Shown: piece after piece, positions 8,113 through 16,972 of the stretch | How positions within the stretch are numbered: the first letter of the stretch is position 1 | Layout: the number at the start of each line of letters is the position of its first letter | Assembly (NCBI RefSeq): GCF_016093275.1 | Contig: NZ_JAEDAK010000005.1 | Location: 64,001 to 128,000 of the forward strand | DNA from: Inhella proteolytica | Lineage (GTDB): Bacteria; Pseudomonadota; Gammaproteobacteria; Burkholderiales; Burkholderiaceae_C | Direction of reading: 5' to 3' | Length of the DNA: 64,000 bases | Position numbers and translations under genes: made by a program | Notes under the pieces: generated by a model | The model's input: the letters and a program-made list of their open reading frames with translations, nothing else | Database searches by the model: none | Told to the model about the DNA's origin: nothing

Positions 8113-8988
8113 ATGACGGCCTTGCTCTATGTGCTGGTGGTGCTGATCTGGGGCACCACCTGGATCGCCCTGAAATGGCAGCTCGGCAGCGTGCCCATCG
8201 CGCTGTCCATCGCCTACCGCTTCGCGCTCGCGGCCCTGGTGCTGTTTGCCTGGCTGGCCTGGCGGCGCCAGCTGCGCCTGCCGCCGCGCGCCGCCCTGCC
8301 GCTGGTGGCGGCGCAGGGCCTGTGCCTGTTCTGCCTGAACTTCGTCTGCTTCCTGCAGGCCAGCCAGAGCCTGGCCAGCGGCCTGGTGGCAGTGGTGTTC
8401 TCCAGCGCCACGCTGTGGAACGCCCTGCTGGCGCGCCTGCTGCATGGGCGGCGCCTGGCGCCGCAGGTGCTGGGCGGCGGGCTGCTCGGCCTGGCCGGCC
8501 TGCTGCTGCTGTTCTGGCCGGAGATCGCGCGCGCCGAATGGGCCAGCCTGCAAGGCCTGGCCTGGGCGCTGGCCGGCACGCTGTGCTTCTCGGCCGGCAA
8601 TCTGCTCTCGGCCGCGCTGCAGGCCCAGGGCCTGCGCCCGGCGCAGACGAACGCCTGGGGCATGCTGATGGGCTGCCTGGTGCTGCTGGCCTACGCGCTG
8701 TTCACCGGCCTGCCGCTGGTGTTCGAAAGCGGCTGGCGCTACGGCGCGGCCCTGCTCTACCTCGCCATTCCCGGTTCGGTGATCGGCTTCACCGCCTACC
8801 TGACCCTGGTCGGCCGCCTGGGCCCGGAGCGCGCCGCCTACTGCACGGTGCTGTTCCCGGTGGTGGCGCTGAACGTCTCCAGCTGGGTGGAGGGCTACCG
8901 CTGGACGGCGCCCGCCCTGCTGGGCCTGGGCCTGGTGATGCTGGGCAATGTGCTGGTGTTCCGGCGGCCGCGGCCCGCCGGCGCCTGA
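8113..8988 (+). CDS. EamA-family (DMT superfamily) transporter
   Basis: Inner-membrane protein of 291 residues with ten predicted transmembrane helices in two five-helix EamA repeats. The first begins VLVVLIWGTTWIALKW, the hallmark start of the family. The second begins around WALAGTLCFSAGNLLSA. The family exports or imports small metabolites such as amino acids or purines by proton exchange; the substrate here cannot be read. The divergent AraC gene is probably its regulator. The ATG at 8113 fits the first helix, and length is normal for the family. Confidence 0.9.
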   Translation: MTALLYVLVVLIWGTTWIALKWQLGSVPIALSIAYRFALAALVLFAWLAWRRQLRLPPRAALPLVAAQGLCLFCLNFVCFLQASQSLASGLVAVVFSSATLWNALLARLLHGRRLAPQVLGGGLLGLAGLLLLFWPEIARAEWASLQGLAWALAGTLCFSAGNLLSAALQAQGLRPAQTNAWGMLMGCLVLLAYALFTGLPLVFESGWRYGAALLYLAIPGSVIGFTAYLTLVGRLGPERAAYCTVLFPVVALNVSSWVEGYRWTAPALLGLGLVMLGNVLVFRRPRPAGA

Positions 8989-9099
8989 GCGCCTGCCGTC
9001 ACTGGGGCCCTCGAGCCCGCCACCCATCGCGACGGCCTGGCGCGTGCGCGCGGCGGTGGCTATGTTCGCGCCTCCACAACATTCAGGAGGATAGAAACC

Positions 9100-9564
9100 A
9101 TGACCGTTCGACCGCGCCGCCCCCTTGCCGCGATGCTGCTGGCCGCTGCCCTGCAACCGGCCCTGGCCGCCCCCGCCTGCGACAGCGCCGAGGGGCGTCA
9201 GGCCGCCGAACGCCTGCTGCAGCGCATCGATGCGAGCTGGCAGGCGCGTGACGCCGCCGGCATGGCGGCGCTCTACCACCCGCAGGGCCAGTTGCGCCTG
9301 CAGCCGGCCCTGGCCAGCGCCGCAGGCCGCGCCGAGGTGGAGCACTTCTTCACCGCGCTGTTCGGCAGCCTGGGCGCCGAGGACGACCATGTGCTGAGCC
9401 TGCGCCAGCTGGTGTCCGCCGGGCCCTATTGCGCGCTGGACGCGCAGGCGCTGGTGGGCGGTGCGAACCCCGCCACCGCCCAACGCTTCCACGGCTTCTA
9501 TCTGGTGGATCCGCAGGGGCAGGACTGGCGCATCGTGGCCGTCAGCGCGGTGCGACTGGGCTGA
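9100..9564 (+). CDS. Exported NTF2-like (SnoaL/DUF4440-type) protein
   Basis: Protein of 154 residues with a signal peptide (residues 1-23, ending LAAPA). The mature part is a single NTF2-like cone. It has the helix ERLLQRIDASWQARDAAGMAALY, a central strand-helix block and the closing strands RFHGFYLVD and WRIVAVSAVRL. These domains bind or convert small hydrophobic ligands or simply dimerise, and no catalytic residues stand out. AGGAGG precedes the start about 10 bp upstream and supports the ATG at 9100. It converges on a lipoprotein gene 13 bp downstream. Confidence 0.82.
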   Translation: MTVRPRRPLAAMLLAAALQPALAAPACDSAEGRQAAERLLQRIDASWQARDAAGMAALYHPQGQLRLQPALASAAGRAEVEHFFTALFGSLGAEDDHVLSLRQLVSAGPYCALDAQALVGGANPATAQRFHGFYLVDPQGQDWRIVAVSAVRLG

Positions 9565-9577
9565 GCCCGCGCAGGCT

Positions 9578-10408
9578 CTACAGGCCGCCGGGTCGCAGCA
9601 GCAGCAAGGTGCTGAGCGCCGCCGCGAGCTGGCGCCGTTCGGGGCTCAGCTCCGGCGCCAGCCACACCCGGCCCTGGCCCAAACCTTGCACGGCCACGGC
9701 GGCCAGCGCGCGGCCTTCGGACTCCAGCACATAGCCCAGTGCCAGACGCTGCGGGCCGCCGCCCGCGGGCTGGGCGCGGCCGAACAGGGCGCGCAGCTCG
9801 ATGCGCTGGCCGTCCTCGCTCTCCGCCCAGCCGAGCTGCGGTGGCAGCGGGCCGACGAGCAGCGGCGCGTCGCCCAGCACGACGCGCCAGGCCGGCGCTG
9901 CGCCTTCCGGCTGCAGGGTGGCGGTGAAGGGGGTCTCGACCTCGCGCCCCTGTGTGCCGCGCAGGCGCGCACCGAACAGCTGCCAGGTCCATTCGCGCAG
10001 CTCGCGCTCCTGCGCCTGGAAGCCGGACACCGCCAGCGGCGCCACGCCCGGGGCCTGCAGCAGGAAGCGCAGGCTCTGGCGGGCCTGCTCGCGCCGGCTC
10101 TCGAAGCGGGTGTGCAGCACGCCGATGTCGAAGCGGCTGCAGCCCTGCGGGCAGGGGCGCCTCTGCAGCTCGGCGCGCGCGGCGCGGCTGCTGGTGTGGA
10201 AGTCGCCAAAGCGCAGCGGCTGGCGGTCCGGCAGCCAGCCCTGCCGGCCACTCACCTCCAGCGCCATGGCGCCGGCCAGCTCGGCCGGCAGCTCGGCCTG
10301 CAGGGGCACGCTGCTGCAGGCGCTCAGGCCCAGGGCAACAGGGCTGAAAAGGCCGAGCAGGGTGAGAAGGGTGTGGCGGCGGGTCAGGCGGGAAGGGGCG
10401 TTCGTCAT
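9578..10408 (-). CDS. Lipoprotein of unknown function with a Tat-like signal
   Basis: Protein of 276 residues. The signal peptide has an arginine pair (LTRRHTLL) and a lipobox LGLSAC with the acylated Cys31, so it is probably a lipoprotein, possibly exported by the Tat system. The mature part is predicted mostly beta and contains a small cysteine cluster (RPCPQGC). I do not recognise the family. The start at 10408 gives the proper signal peptide; the same frame stays open far upstream only by composition. It is divergent from the beta-helix gene starting at 10568. Confidence 0.75.
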   Translation of the reverse strand: MTNAPSRLTRRHTLLTLLGLFSPVALGLSACSSVPLQAELPAELAGAMALEVSGRQGWLPDRQPLRFGDFHTSSRAARAELQRRPCPQGCSRFDIGVLHTRFESRREQARQSLRFLLQAPGVAPLAVSGFQAQERELREWTWQLFGARLRGTQGREVETPFTATLQPEGAAPAWRVVLGDAPLLVGPLPPQLGWAESEDGQRIELRALFGRAQPAGGGPQRLALGYVLESEGRALAAVAVQGLGQGRVWLAPELSPERRQLAAALSTLLLLRPGGL

Positions 10409-10567
10409 CGGGCGGATTGTGGGCAGGCCCATGCGGCCCTCTGCCCCCTGGGATGGGTGCGCGCGCGGGCCGCAAAACTTTTGGCGGCGCCGGGCGCTGC
10501 GTGGCATCCGCCGCGGGCGGCCTCTGCCATCATCGGCCCGCCACCCCGCCCTGCAGGAGGAGCCCCG

Positions 10568-12463
10568 ATGCGTCTGATGCCCGCGCTTGCCTTCGGCCTG
10601 GCCCTGTGCCTGGTTCTGAGCCGCCCCAGCCCCGCTGCCACTTGCACCGACACGGTCTTCGTGGACACGATCGCCGAAGCCGCCTGGGTCAATCTGGACG
10701 TCAGCCCGGCCCAGGGCACGCGCGGCGTGCGCGACGCGCTGCGCCAGGCGCAGAGCCAGCACCCCACGCAGCCGGTGCGCATCCGCCTGGCGCCGGGCAG
10801 CTATGCCGACAACCTGGGCAGCGAGATCTACGCCCAGCGCCTGCTGCGCAGCGCCAGCAGCCCGATCTGGTTGCAGGCCACCGACCCGCGCCCCAACGCC
10901 ACGGTGCTGGGCCATGGCATCAACCTGCTGGGGGTCTCCTACCTCGCCATCGAGGGCCTGACCATCGGCCCCGAAACCGTGGGCGCCTGGAGTGGCAGCG
11001 CGCACGCCGACCCGCAGCCGCTGCAGACAGCCGCCGGCATCCACGTGGCCGGCGCGGCGCGCAACGGCCGCAGCAATGCCAACCAGGGCGGCGTGCTGAA
11101 CACGGCGGTGTATGGTCAGTTCGAGCCCGCCCACCACATCCTGGTGCGGCGCGTGACGATCCAGAACCTGTTCGGCCGCGACGAGCGCGATGGCGAGACC
11201 AGCGAGGGCCAGAACATGGACGGCATGAAGTTCAACCAGGTCACCGACCTCTGGGTGCTGGACAGCAGCGTGCGCCAGACCACGCGGCACGGCATCGACA
11301 ACGTCGGCGTGCACCGCGCCGCCTTCTGCCGCAACCTGGTGGCGCAGAGCGGCGGGGGGCTGGGCATCGAGGCCAAGGGCGGCTCGGTGGATGTGCTCTA
11401 CGAGAGCAACACCTTCTACCGCGTGCGCCGGGTGGAGCTGGGCGGCGAGGACACCGACGCCACTTACTACATGAGCGCCGACGGGCGCTGGGATTACGAG
11501 GCCCTGCGCACCGTGGCGCGCAACAACCTGATCGTCGACGCGCGCGAGGCCGCGCTGGAGTTCAGCGGCTGCCAGGACTGCGTGGCGGTGGGCAACAGCA
11601 TCGTCTTCACGGCCGCCTACCAGGCGCCCAGCGCGGGCGGCGAGGTGTTCGGCGGCGATGCCCTGCGCGCGCACGACAGCCGCGTGCTGGCCGCGCCGGA
11701 CGGCGCCGGCAGCGACTGCCAGACCTGGGACGAGAGCGCGCAGGACTATGTGACGGTCGACCCCTGTTGGGGCGTGGGCGCCAATGCCCCGGCGCCCATC
11801 AACCGCGTGCTGCGCAACGCCAACCTCACGGTCGTCAACAACCTCTTCAGCGCCGAGGGCGGCAGCTTCGGCCGCGGCGGCGGCGCCGTCGTGCCCTGCC
11901 CGCTGAACGCGAGCGGAGGCACGGCCCCCATCAGCTTCAACGCCAACTACTGGTGGAACGGCGGCCAGGCGCTGCCGCTGGCGGCCTGCTCGCCGCTCAG
12001 CGAAGGCCCGGCCTCGCGCTTCCCCGGTGGCAGCGCGCCCATCGTGGGCGGCAGCGTGGAGGCCAGCAGCACCGCGCGTCTGAGCGCCAGCCTCCTCGAC
12101 GCCCTGGCCCCGCGCGCCGGCAGCCCGCTGCTCGGCCTGGCCATCGCCCACCCCAGCCAGGCCGCTTACGACCGCCTGGGCGCACCGCGCGGCAACGCCG
12201 TGGGCGCGCTGGTGAACGTGGATGCCCGCGCCGACCGCGTGTTCAGCTTTGCCGAGCGCTTCTACCCGCAGTTCTTCCCCGGCTTCGTGCCCAGTTTCCT
12301 GCTCAGCGGCTACTACGTGCGCCACTACCCGGCGGCGCAGAACTACATCGGCGCGGCCAACGGCCGGCTCTACCTCTTGGGCCCGGCGCTCACCGGCGGC
12401 CAGGTGCTGGACTACGGCGCGCTGGACGACTGGATGGCCACCGTGCGCGCGGCCGGGCACTGA
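10568..12463 (+). CDS. Secreted right-handed parallel beta-helix protein with C-terminal shared module
   Basis: Protein of 631 residues with a signal peptide (residues 1-24). From about residue 35 it shows the VRDAL...RIRLAPGSY start typical of pectate-lyase-like beta-helices, then successive coils with Asn/Gly turns (for example ILVRRVTIQNLFGRD, LWVLDSSVRQTTRHGIDNV). This resembles polysaccharide lyase or glycoside hydrolase folds, but the substrate cannot be assigned. Residues 555-631 form a separate small module (FAERFYPQFFP ... YVRHYPAAQNYIG ... RLYLLGP) also found in two other proteins in this window. A strong GCAGGAGGA ribosome site precedes the ATG. It ends 35 bp before the lipase-like gene. 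Confidence 0.85.
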   Translation: MRLMPALAFGLALCLVLSRPSPAATCTDTVFVDTIAEAAWVNLDVSPAQGTRGVRDALRQAQSQHPTQPVRIRLAPGSYADNLGSEIYAQRLLRSASSPIWLQATDPRPNATVLGHGINLLGVSYLAIEGLTIGPETVGAWSGSAHADPQPLQTAAGIHVAGAARNGRSNANQGGVLNTAVYGQFEPAHHILVRRVTIQNLFGRDERDGETSEGQNMDGMKFNQVTDLWVLDSSVRQTTRHGIDNVGVHRAAFCRNLVAQSGGGLGIEAKGGSVDVLYESNTFYRVRRVELGGEDTDATYYMSADGRWDYEALRTVARNNLIVDAREAALEFSGCQDCVAVGNSIVFTAAYQAPSAGGEVFGGDALRAHDSRVLAAPDGAGSDCQTWDESAQDYVTVDPCWGVGANAPAPINRVLRNANLTVVNNLFSAEGGSFGRGGGAVVPCPLNASGGTAPISFNANYWWNGGQALPLAACSPLSEGPASRFPGGSAPIVGGSVEASSTARLSASLLDALAPRAGSPLLGLAIAHPSQAAYDRLGAPRGNAVGALVNVDARADRVFSFAERFYPQFFPGFVPSFLLSGYYVRHYPAAQNYIGAANGRLYLLGPALTGGQVLDYGALDDWMATVRAAGH

Positions 12464-12498
12464 GTGCACACTCCGCCCCGTTTCCTGAGGGAGCTTCC

Positions 12499-13683
12499 AT
12501 GGCCCGAGCACCCAAGCCCCTGCCCTTGCATGCGCAGGACCTGCCGGGCCTGACGCGCCTGCTGACCGAGGCCACGCTGGGCGTGACCGACATCGTCGAG
12601 GCCATGCACGCGCGCATCGCCTCAGCCCCGCTGCTGCCGGCGGGCGCCAGCGGCCGCACCGCCGGGCTGACGCGCCAGGTCTACGGCGCGGTGCGCGGCG
12701 TCACCCGCGGCGTGGGCCAGGGCCTGGACCTGCTGCTGGCCCGCTTGCCGGTCGCGCTCGGGCCCGAGCTGCAGCCGCCGCGCGAGGCCTGGCTGGCCGC
12801 GCTGAACGGCGTGCTGGGCGACCACCTGCAGCGCAGCGCCAACCCGCTGGCCATCCCCATGCGCCTGCGCGCCGGGGGCCAGAAGCAGCGCGGCCTGCCG
12901 GACGAACTGCCGCTGCAAGCGGGAACCGGCCTGCTGCTGCTGGTGCACGGCCTGTGCATGAACGATCTGCAGTGGCAGCAGGGCGAACAGGACCACGGCG
13001 CCCAGCTCGCCCAGGCCCTGGGCCTGCAGCCGCTCTATCTGCACTACAACACCGGCCTGCCGATCGCGGCCAATGCGCGTGAACTGGCCGGCCTGCTGGC
13101 GCAGCTGCACGCCCGCGCGCCGCAGCAGCGCCTGGTGCTGCTGGGCCACAGCATGGGTGGCTTGCTGCTGCGCAGCGCGCTGTACCAGGCCCAGGGCGCG
13201 GCCTGGACACGCGCCGTCAGCCATCTGCTCTGCCTGGGCAGCCCGCACCTGGGCGCGCCGCTGGAGCGCGCCGGGCGCGGCGTGGACCTGCTGCTCGGTG
13301 CCGCCCCCTACGCCGCGCCCCTGGCGCGCTTGGGCAAGGTGCGCAGCGCCGGCATCACCGACCTGCGCCATGGCCGCCTGCTCGACAGCGGCCCGGTGGA
13401 ACGCGCCCCGCGCGCCACAGTGCCGCTGCCGCCCGGCGTGGCCTGCCACGCGCTGGCCGGCACCCTGGGCGCGCGCGCCGCCGCCAAGACCCGGCTGCTG
13501 GGCGACGGCCTGGTGCCGCTGAACAGCGCCCTGGGCCTGCACCGCAACCCGGCGCTGTGCCTGAACTTCCCAGCCGCGCACCAGCATGTGTTCGAGGGCC
13601 TCGGCCACATCGAGCTGCTGGGCAGCACGGCGGTGGGGCAGCGCCTGGTCGAGATCCTTCAGTCCAGCGCCACCAGCCGGTAG
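12499..13683 (+). CDS. Cytoplasmic lipase-like alpha/beta hydrolase
   Basis: Protein of 394 residues without a signal peptide. After an alpha-helical N-terminal extension (about 1-140) comes the hydrolase core: oxyanion strand LLLLVHGLCMNDLQW near 150-165, nucleophile elbow GHSMGG near 216-221, and a final His in HQHVFEGLGHIELL. The sequence SHLLCLGSPHLGAPLER resembles class 3-like or GPI-deacylase-like lipases (PGAP1-type). The enzyme probably cleaves an ester in membrane lipid or storage polymer; which one is not visible. Its 3' end overlaps the convergent GST gene by 25 bp. Confidence 0.85.
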   Translation: MARAPKPLPLHAQDLPGLTRLLTEATLGVTDIVEAMHARIASAPLLPAGASGRTAGLTRQVYGAVRGVTRGVGQGLDLLLARLPVALGPELQPPREAWLAALNGVLGDHLQRSANPLAIPMRLRAGGQKQRGLPDELPLQAGTGLLLLVHGLCMNDLQWQQGEQDHGAQLAQALGLQPLYLHYNTGLPIAANARELAGLLAQLHARAPQQRLVLLGHSMGGLLLRSALYQAQGAAWTRAVSHLLCLGSPHLGAPLERAGRGVDLLLGAAPYAAPLARLGKVRSAGITDLRHGRLLDSGPVERAPRATVPLPPGVACHALAGTLGARAAAKTRLLGDGLVPLNSALGLHRNPALCLNFPAAHQHVFEGLGHIELLGSTAVGQRLVEILQSSATSR

Positions 13684-14582
13684 CCCTCGCGCGGGAAGTG
13701 CACGTGCAGGCGGCCCAGGCCGGGCTCGTCGCGCGCCAGCACCCAGCGCGTGGGCGTGGCGGCCACCAGCAGGCCCTCGCTCTGGTCCTGCGCGTAGTCG
13801 GCCGGGCCGATGGCGACCCGCTGTGGCGTGCTCAGGCGGCTGCCGGGCTCCAGGCGGCGCGGCTGGCTGGTGCGCGCCCACTCCAGCGCCAGCTCGCCCG
13901 TCATCGGCGTGCAGCGGCCGTGGCCGAAGGCGCGGATGCGCGCCATCCAGGCCAGTACCTGCGGGTGCCCGTCCAGCAGCGGCGCGCGCGCCAGGTCGTG
14001 CAGGAACCACAGGCCGTGAAAGGCCGAGAAATCGGCGTGCTGGGGTGCGCTGCCGAACAGGAAGTCCTGCCCGGCCAGGCGCTGCTCCAGCTCCTGCAGA
14101 TGGGCGCGCACGCGCTGGCGTGGCTGGCGCAGCGGTGCCGCACCCAGGCTGGACTTGCGGCCAATCTGCACGCGGTCCCAGGCAAAGCGGGCCAGGTCGG
14201 GCAGGGACATCGAGTGCAGCACGCGCTGGCCCATGGCCAGGGTGTTGGCGCTCAGGGCGCAGGCCATGAAGAGCTCGCCGTCCGCGCGGGCGGCGAACGC
14301 CTGCGCCTCGGCGCTGCAGGCCTCCAGCGCCAGCAGCGGCCGGCGCGTGCGCCGCGCGATCTCGGCGGCGATGCAGCGCGTGTCGCAGAACACATCGGCG
14401 CCGATCTGCGCCACCGGCACCTTGCGGTAGCCGCCGGCCAGGCGCTGCAGCAGCGGCCGCGGCGGCATCTCGCGCACGCGCACCGAGTGCCAGGGGATGC
14501 CGGCCCAGGCCAGCATGGCGCGCATCTTTTCGGAGAAGGGCGAGAGCGGGTAGTGAAACAGGATCAGCGGCTTGACGGCCAT
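13659..14582 (-). CDS. Glutathione S-transferase family protein with C-terminal extension
   Basis: Protein of 307 residues. The N-terminal thioredoxin-like domain has the GST start ILFHYPLSPFSEKMRAMLAWAG, with the SPFS site that would contact glutathione and the cis-proline KVPVAQ. An all-helical GST domain follows (about 85-220). The last about 80 residues are an extra strand-rich tail not found in ordinary GSTs. Members of this extended group are common in proteobacteria with unknown substrates. It is monocistronic; its end overlaps the lipase-like gene tail to tail. Confidence 0.85.
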   Translation of the reverse strand: MAVKPLILFHYPLSPFSEKMRAMLAWAGIPWHSVRVREMPPRPLLQRLAGGYRKVPVAQIGADVFCDTRCIAAEIARRTRRPLLALEACSAEAQAFAARADGELFMACALSANTLAMGQRVLHSMSLPDLARFAWDRVQIGRKSSLGAAPLRQPRQRVRAHLQELEQRLAGQDFLFGSAPQHADFSAFHGLWFLHDLARAPLLDGHPQVLAWMARIRAFGHGRCTPMTGELALEWARTSQPRRLEPGSRLSTPQRVAIGPADYAQDQSEGLLVAATPTRWVLARDEPGLGRLHVHFPREGYRLVALD

Positions 14583-14748
14583 GCCTTGCTCCTTCGCGAG
14601 GAGCCGTGCACCTTAGCGCCAATCCGCCCACCGGTTGTGCGGGCGCGTGGGTGCGTGGGTGCGATTCCTGCGGCGCGTGCGACATCCGCCTGCGTTTGGC
14701 CGATTCCTGCGCGCACGCCGGCGCCCTGCGCTGCCATAGTCCCAGCCC

Positions 14749-16395
14749 ATGTTCGAGAGTCTTCAGCAGGCCAAGGCGCTGGTCATCGACGCCAACCACA
14801 ACGCGCGCATGCTGATCGTGGCGCATCTGCGCGAGCTGGGGGTGGGCACGGTGCGCGTCGTCATGCGCAGCCGCGAGGCCCGGCTGGCGCTGGAGGCGGC
14901 CAGCTACGACATCGTGGTCTGCGACAACGACTTCGGCGAGGACGAGGAAAGCGGCCAGGCCCTGCTGGACGAACTGCGCCGCGAGCAGGTGCTGCCGCAG
15001 TCCACCGTCTTCATCATGGTGACGACGGACGCCAGCTACGCCGCCGTGGCCGGTGCGGCCGAGGCGGCGCTGGACGTCTACCTGCTCAAGCCCTACACGC
15101 TGGCGAGCTTTTCCGAGCGCCTGCAGCAGGCGCGCCACCGCAAGCAGGTGCTGCGCCCGATCTTCGAGGCCATGGCGGCCGAGGACTACGAGCGCGCCTG
15201 CACGCTGTGCCTGCAGCGCTTTGCACAGCGCGGCGAGTACTTCCTGTCGGCCGCGCGCATCGGTGCCGAGCTGCTGCTGCGCCAGAAGCGCAATGCCGAG
15301 GCGCGCGAGCTCTACGAGGCCATCATCGCGGCCCGCACCGTGCCCTGGGCCAAGCTCGGCGTGGCGCGCGCCGAGTACGCCGCCGGCCAGCTGCAGCAGG
15401 CGCGCCAGACCCTGGAGCTGCTGGTGGGCGAGATGCCCGACTACGCCGACGGCTGGGACGTGCTGGGCCGCGTGCACATGGACGAAGGCCATCTCGACGA
15501 GGCCCTGCGCACCTACCAGCAGGCGCTCGCGCTCACGCCCGGCTGCCTGCTGCGCGCCCAGCGCGCCGGCACGCTGGCCTTCTACGCCGGCCACCGCGCC
15601 GAGGCCACGCGCCTGCTGGAGGGGGCGGCCGCCAGCGGCCTGCGCTCGCGCCTGTTCGACTACTTCAGCCTGGTGCTGCTGGCCCTGATCCACTTCGACG
15701 AGGGCGAGACCAAGAAGCTGCGGCAGCTGCTCGAGACCTTCGACCACCTGCTGTTCCAGCATCCCGACTCGCCGCGCCTGACGCGCCAGCGCTGGGCCGT
15801 ACAGGCCCTGCTGGCACTGCGCGAGAACCGGCTGGGCGAGGCCCAGGAGCAGGCGCAGCGCCTGGCGCGCGCGCTGGAGCAGCCCGATGCCGACCTGGAG
15901 GCCGGCTGCCTGGTGATCGCGCTGTGGCGGCGGGTGCAGGATGCCGGCGGCCCGCTGGGCGAGGCCGAGGCGGTGGTGCAGCGCCTGGCGCTGCGCTACT
16001 GCGTCAACAAGGCCAGCACCGAGGTGCTGGTGGCCATGGCCGAGGGCGACCGCACCGTGGCCGAGCTGCTGCGCGGCGCGCACGACCGCGTGTTCGAGAT
16101 CGCCGAGCAGGCATTGACCCTGTCCCTGCGCGGCCGGCCCGAGCAGGCCGTGCACCTGCTGGCCGAGCAGGGCGAGACCACGCGCAATGCCAAGCTGATC
16201 GACATGGCGATGTCGGTGCTGCGCCGCCACGCCGCCAAGATCGGTCAGCGCCAGGCGCTGGAGGATCTGGTGCGCGATCTGCAGGCGCGCTGGGTGCTGC
16301 CCATCAGCGGCAGCCTGGCGCGCGCCAAGGCCGGCAAGGCCCTGGCCGTGCCGGCCACCACGCGGGGGCCGGCGGTGGAAAACACCATCGTCTGA
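14749..16395 (+). CDS. Response-regulator receiver domain fused to tetratricopeptide repeats
   Basis: Protein of 548 residues. Residues 9-125 are a receiver domain with phosphoacceptor Asp59 (DIVVCDNDF), Thr92/Thr93 and Lys114 (YLLKPYT). The rest is an array of helical repeats of TPR type, for example YADGWDVLGRVHMDEGHLDEALRTYQQALALTPG. There is no DNA-binding or enzymatic output domain, so it likely acts by phosphorylation-dependent protein-protein contacts. No histidine kinase is adjacent. Similar single-gene REC-TPR proteins occur widely in Burkholderiales and Pseudomonas, with roles suggested in motility or surface behaviour. Confidence 0.88.
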   Translation: MFESLQQAKALVIDANHNARMLIVAHLRELGVGTVRVVMRSREARLALEAASYDIVVCDNDFGEDEESGQALLDELRREQVLPQSTVFIMVTTDASYAAVAGAAEAALDVYLLKPYTLASFSERLQQARHRKQVLRPIFEAMAAEDYERACTLCLQRFAQRGEYFLSAARIGAELLLRQKRNAEARELYEAIIAARTVPWAKLGVARAEYAAGQLQQARQTLELLVGEMPDYADGWDVLGRVHMDEGHLDEALRTYQQALALTPGCLLRAQRAGTLAFYAGHRAEATRLLEGAAASGLRSRLFDYFSLVLLALIHFDEGETKKLRQLLETFDHLLFQHPDSPRLTRQRWAVQALLALRENRLGEAQEQAQRLARALEQPDADLEAGCLVIALWRRVQDAGGPLGEAEAVVQRLALRYCVNKASTEVLVAMAEGDRTVAELLRGAHDRVFEIAEQALTLSLRGRPEQAVHLLAEQGETTRNAKLIDMAMSVLRRHAAKIGQRQALEDLVRDLQARWVLPISGSLARAKAGKALAVPATTRGPAVENTIV

Positions 16396-16399
16396 ACGC

Positions 16400-16690
16400 T
16401 CAGCGCCCGGCGCGCTCGCGCAGCGTGCGCAGCTCGGCCTGCAGCAGGCGCTCGCGCAGGTCCTGGCCCTGCAGGCTCAGCAGGGTGACGATGCCGTGGA
16501 TCGTCAGGCCCAGGCCCCAGCCCCAGAGCGGGAAGATCTGCCAGTCGGCGCCGCCGCGCAGCAGGTTCAGCAGGTACAGGCCGCTGTTGACCAGCACGAA
16601 CACCAGCAGGTGCGTCAGAAAGCCCATCTTCTGTTCGACGCGCTTCTTGGCCAGGCGGTGCAGGTCGTCGGTGTTCAGTTCGGGGTGCAT
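16400..16690 (-). CDS. Small 2TM-domain membrane protein
   Basis: Protein of 96 residues that fits the 2TM domain family. It has a basic N-terminal helix (LHRLAKKRVEQKMGF), two membrane helices (about 24-44 and 51-72) with the WQIFPLWGWGLGLTIHG motif between and into the second, and a basic, amphipathic C-terminal helix. The family is often fused to histidine kinases or LytTR proteins but also occurs alone, with unknown function. The start at 16690 has GGAG upstream at 10 bp. Its 3' end meets the REC-TPR gene with 4 bp between. Confidence 0.8.
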   Translation of the reverse strand: MHPELNTDDLHRLAKKRVEQKMGFLTHLLVFVLVNSGLYLLNLLRGGADWQIFPLWGWGLGLTIHGIVTLLSLQGQDLRERLLQAELRTLRERAGR

Positions 16691-16818
16691 GGCAGGGCTC
16701 CGTGTCGGGGTTTTGGGTGGCGAGGTGTGCATGGTGCAAACCCGCGGCCGCTCCGCCCAGGGCCCTGCGATGAACGAGCGCCCGCGCCGCTGAACGGTGG
16801 CGCGGCGGCGTGAACGGC

Positions 16819-16851
16819 AACCAAACGGGAACCAAACGGGAACCAAACGGG
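16819..16851. repeat. Three perfect tandem copies of an 11-bp repeat
   Basis: AACCAAACGGG occurs three times without spacing (16819, 16830, 16841), in the divergent intergenic region of about 280 bp between the 2TM gene and the S9 peptidase gene. An 11-bp period puts every copy on the same face of the helix, as at multi-site operators. The remaining part of this intergenic region shows no gene. Confidence 0.6.
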
Positions 16852-16972
16852 GCAACCATTCAGGCGCCGATTTCTGCAGGCCAGTCGGTCCGCAGCACGT
16901 TCTGTCCGGCCCCTGCCGGGCGGGCTGCGGGCTTGACTATGCTGCGCGACCTTTCAACCCCTAGAGGCCTTC

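Noticed and set aside
12622-16230. Open frame of about 1200 codons on the minus strand across three annotated genes
   Set aside because: It is antisense to genes with clear domains, is rich in Gln, Arg, Ala, Gly and His with no domain, and arises because stop codons are rare in this GC content. Only its in-frame 13659-14582 neighbourhood is explained by a real gene in another frame.
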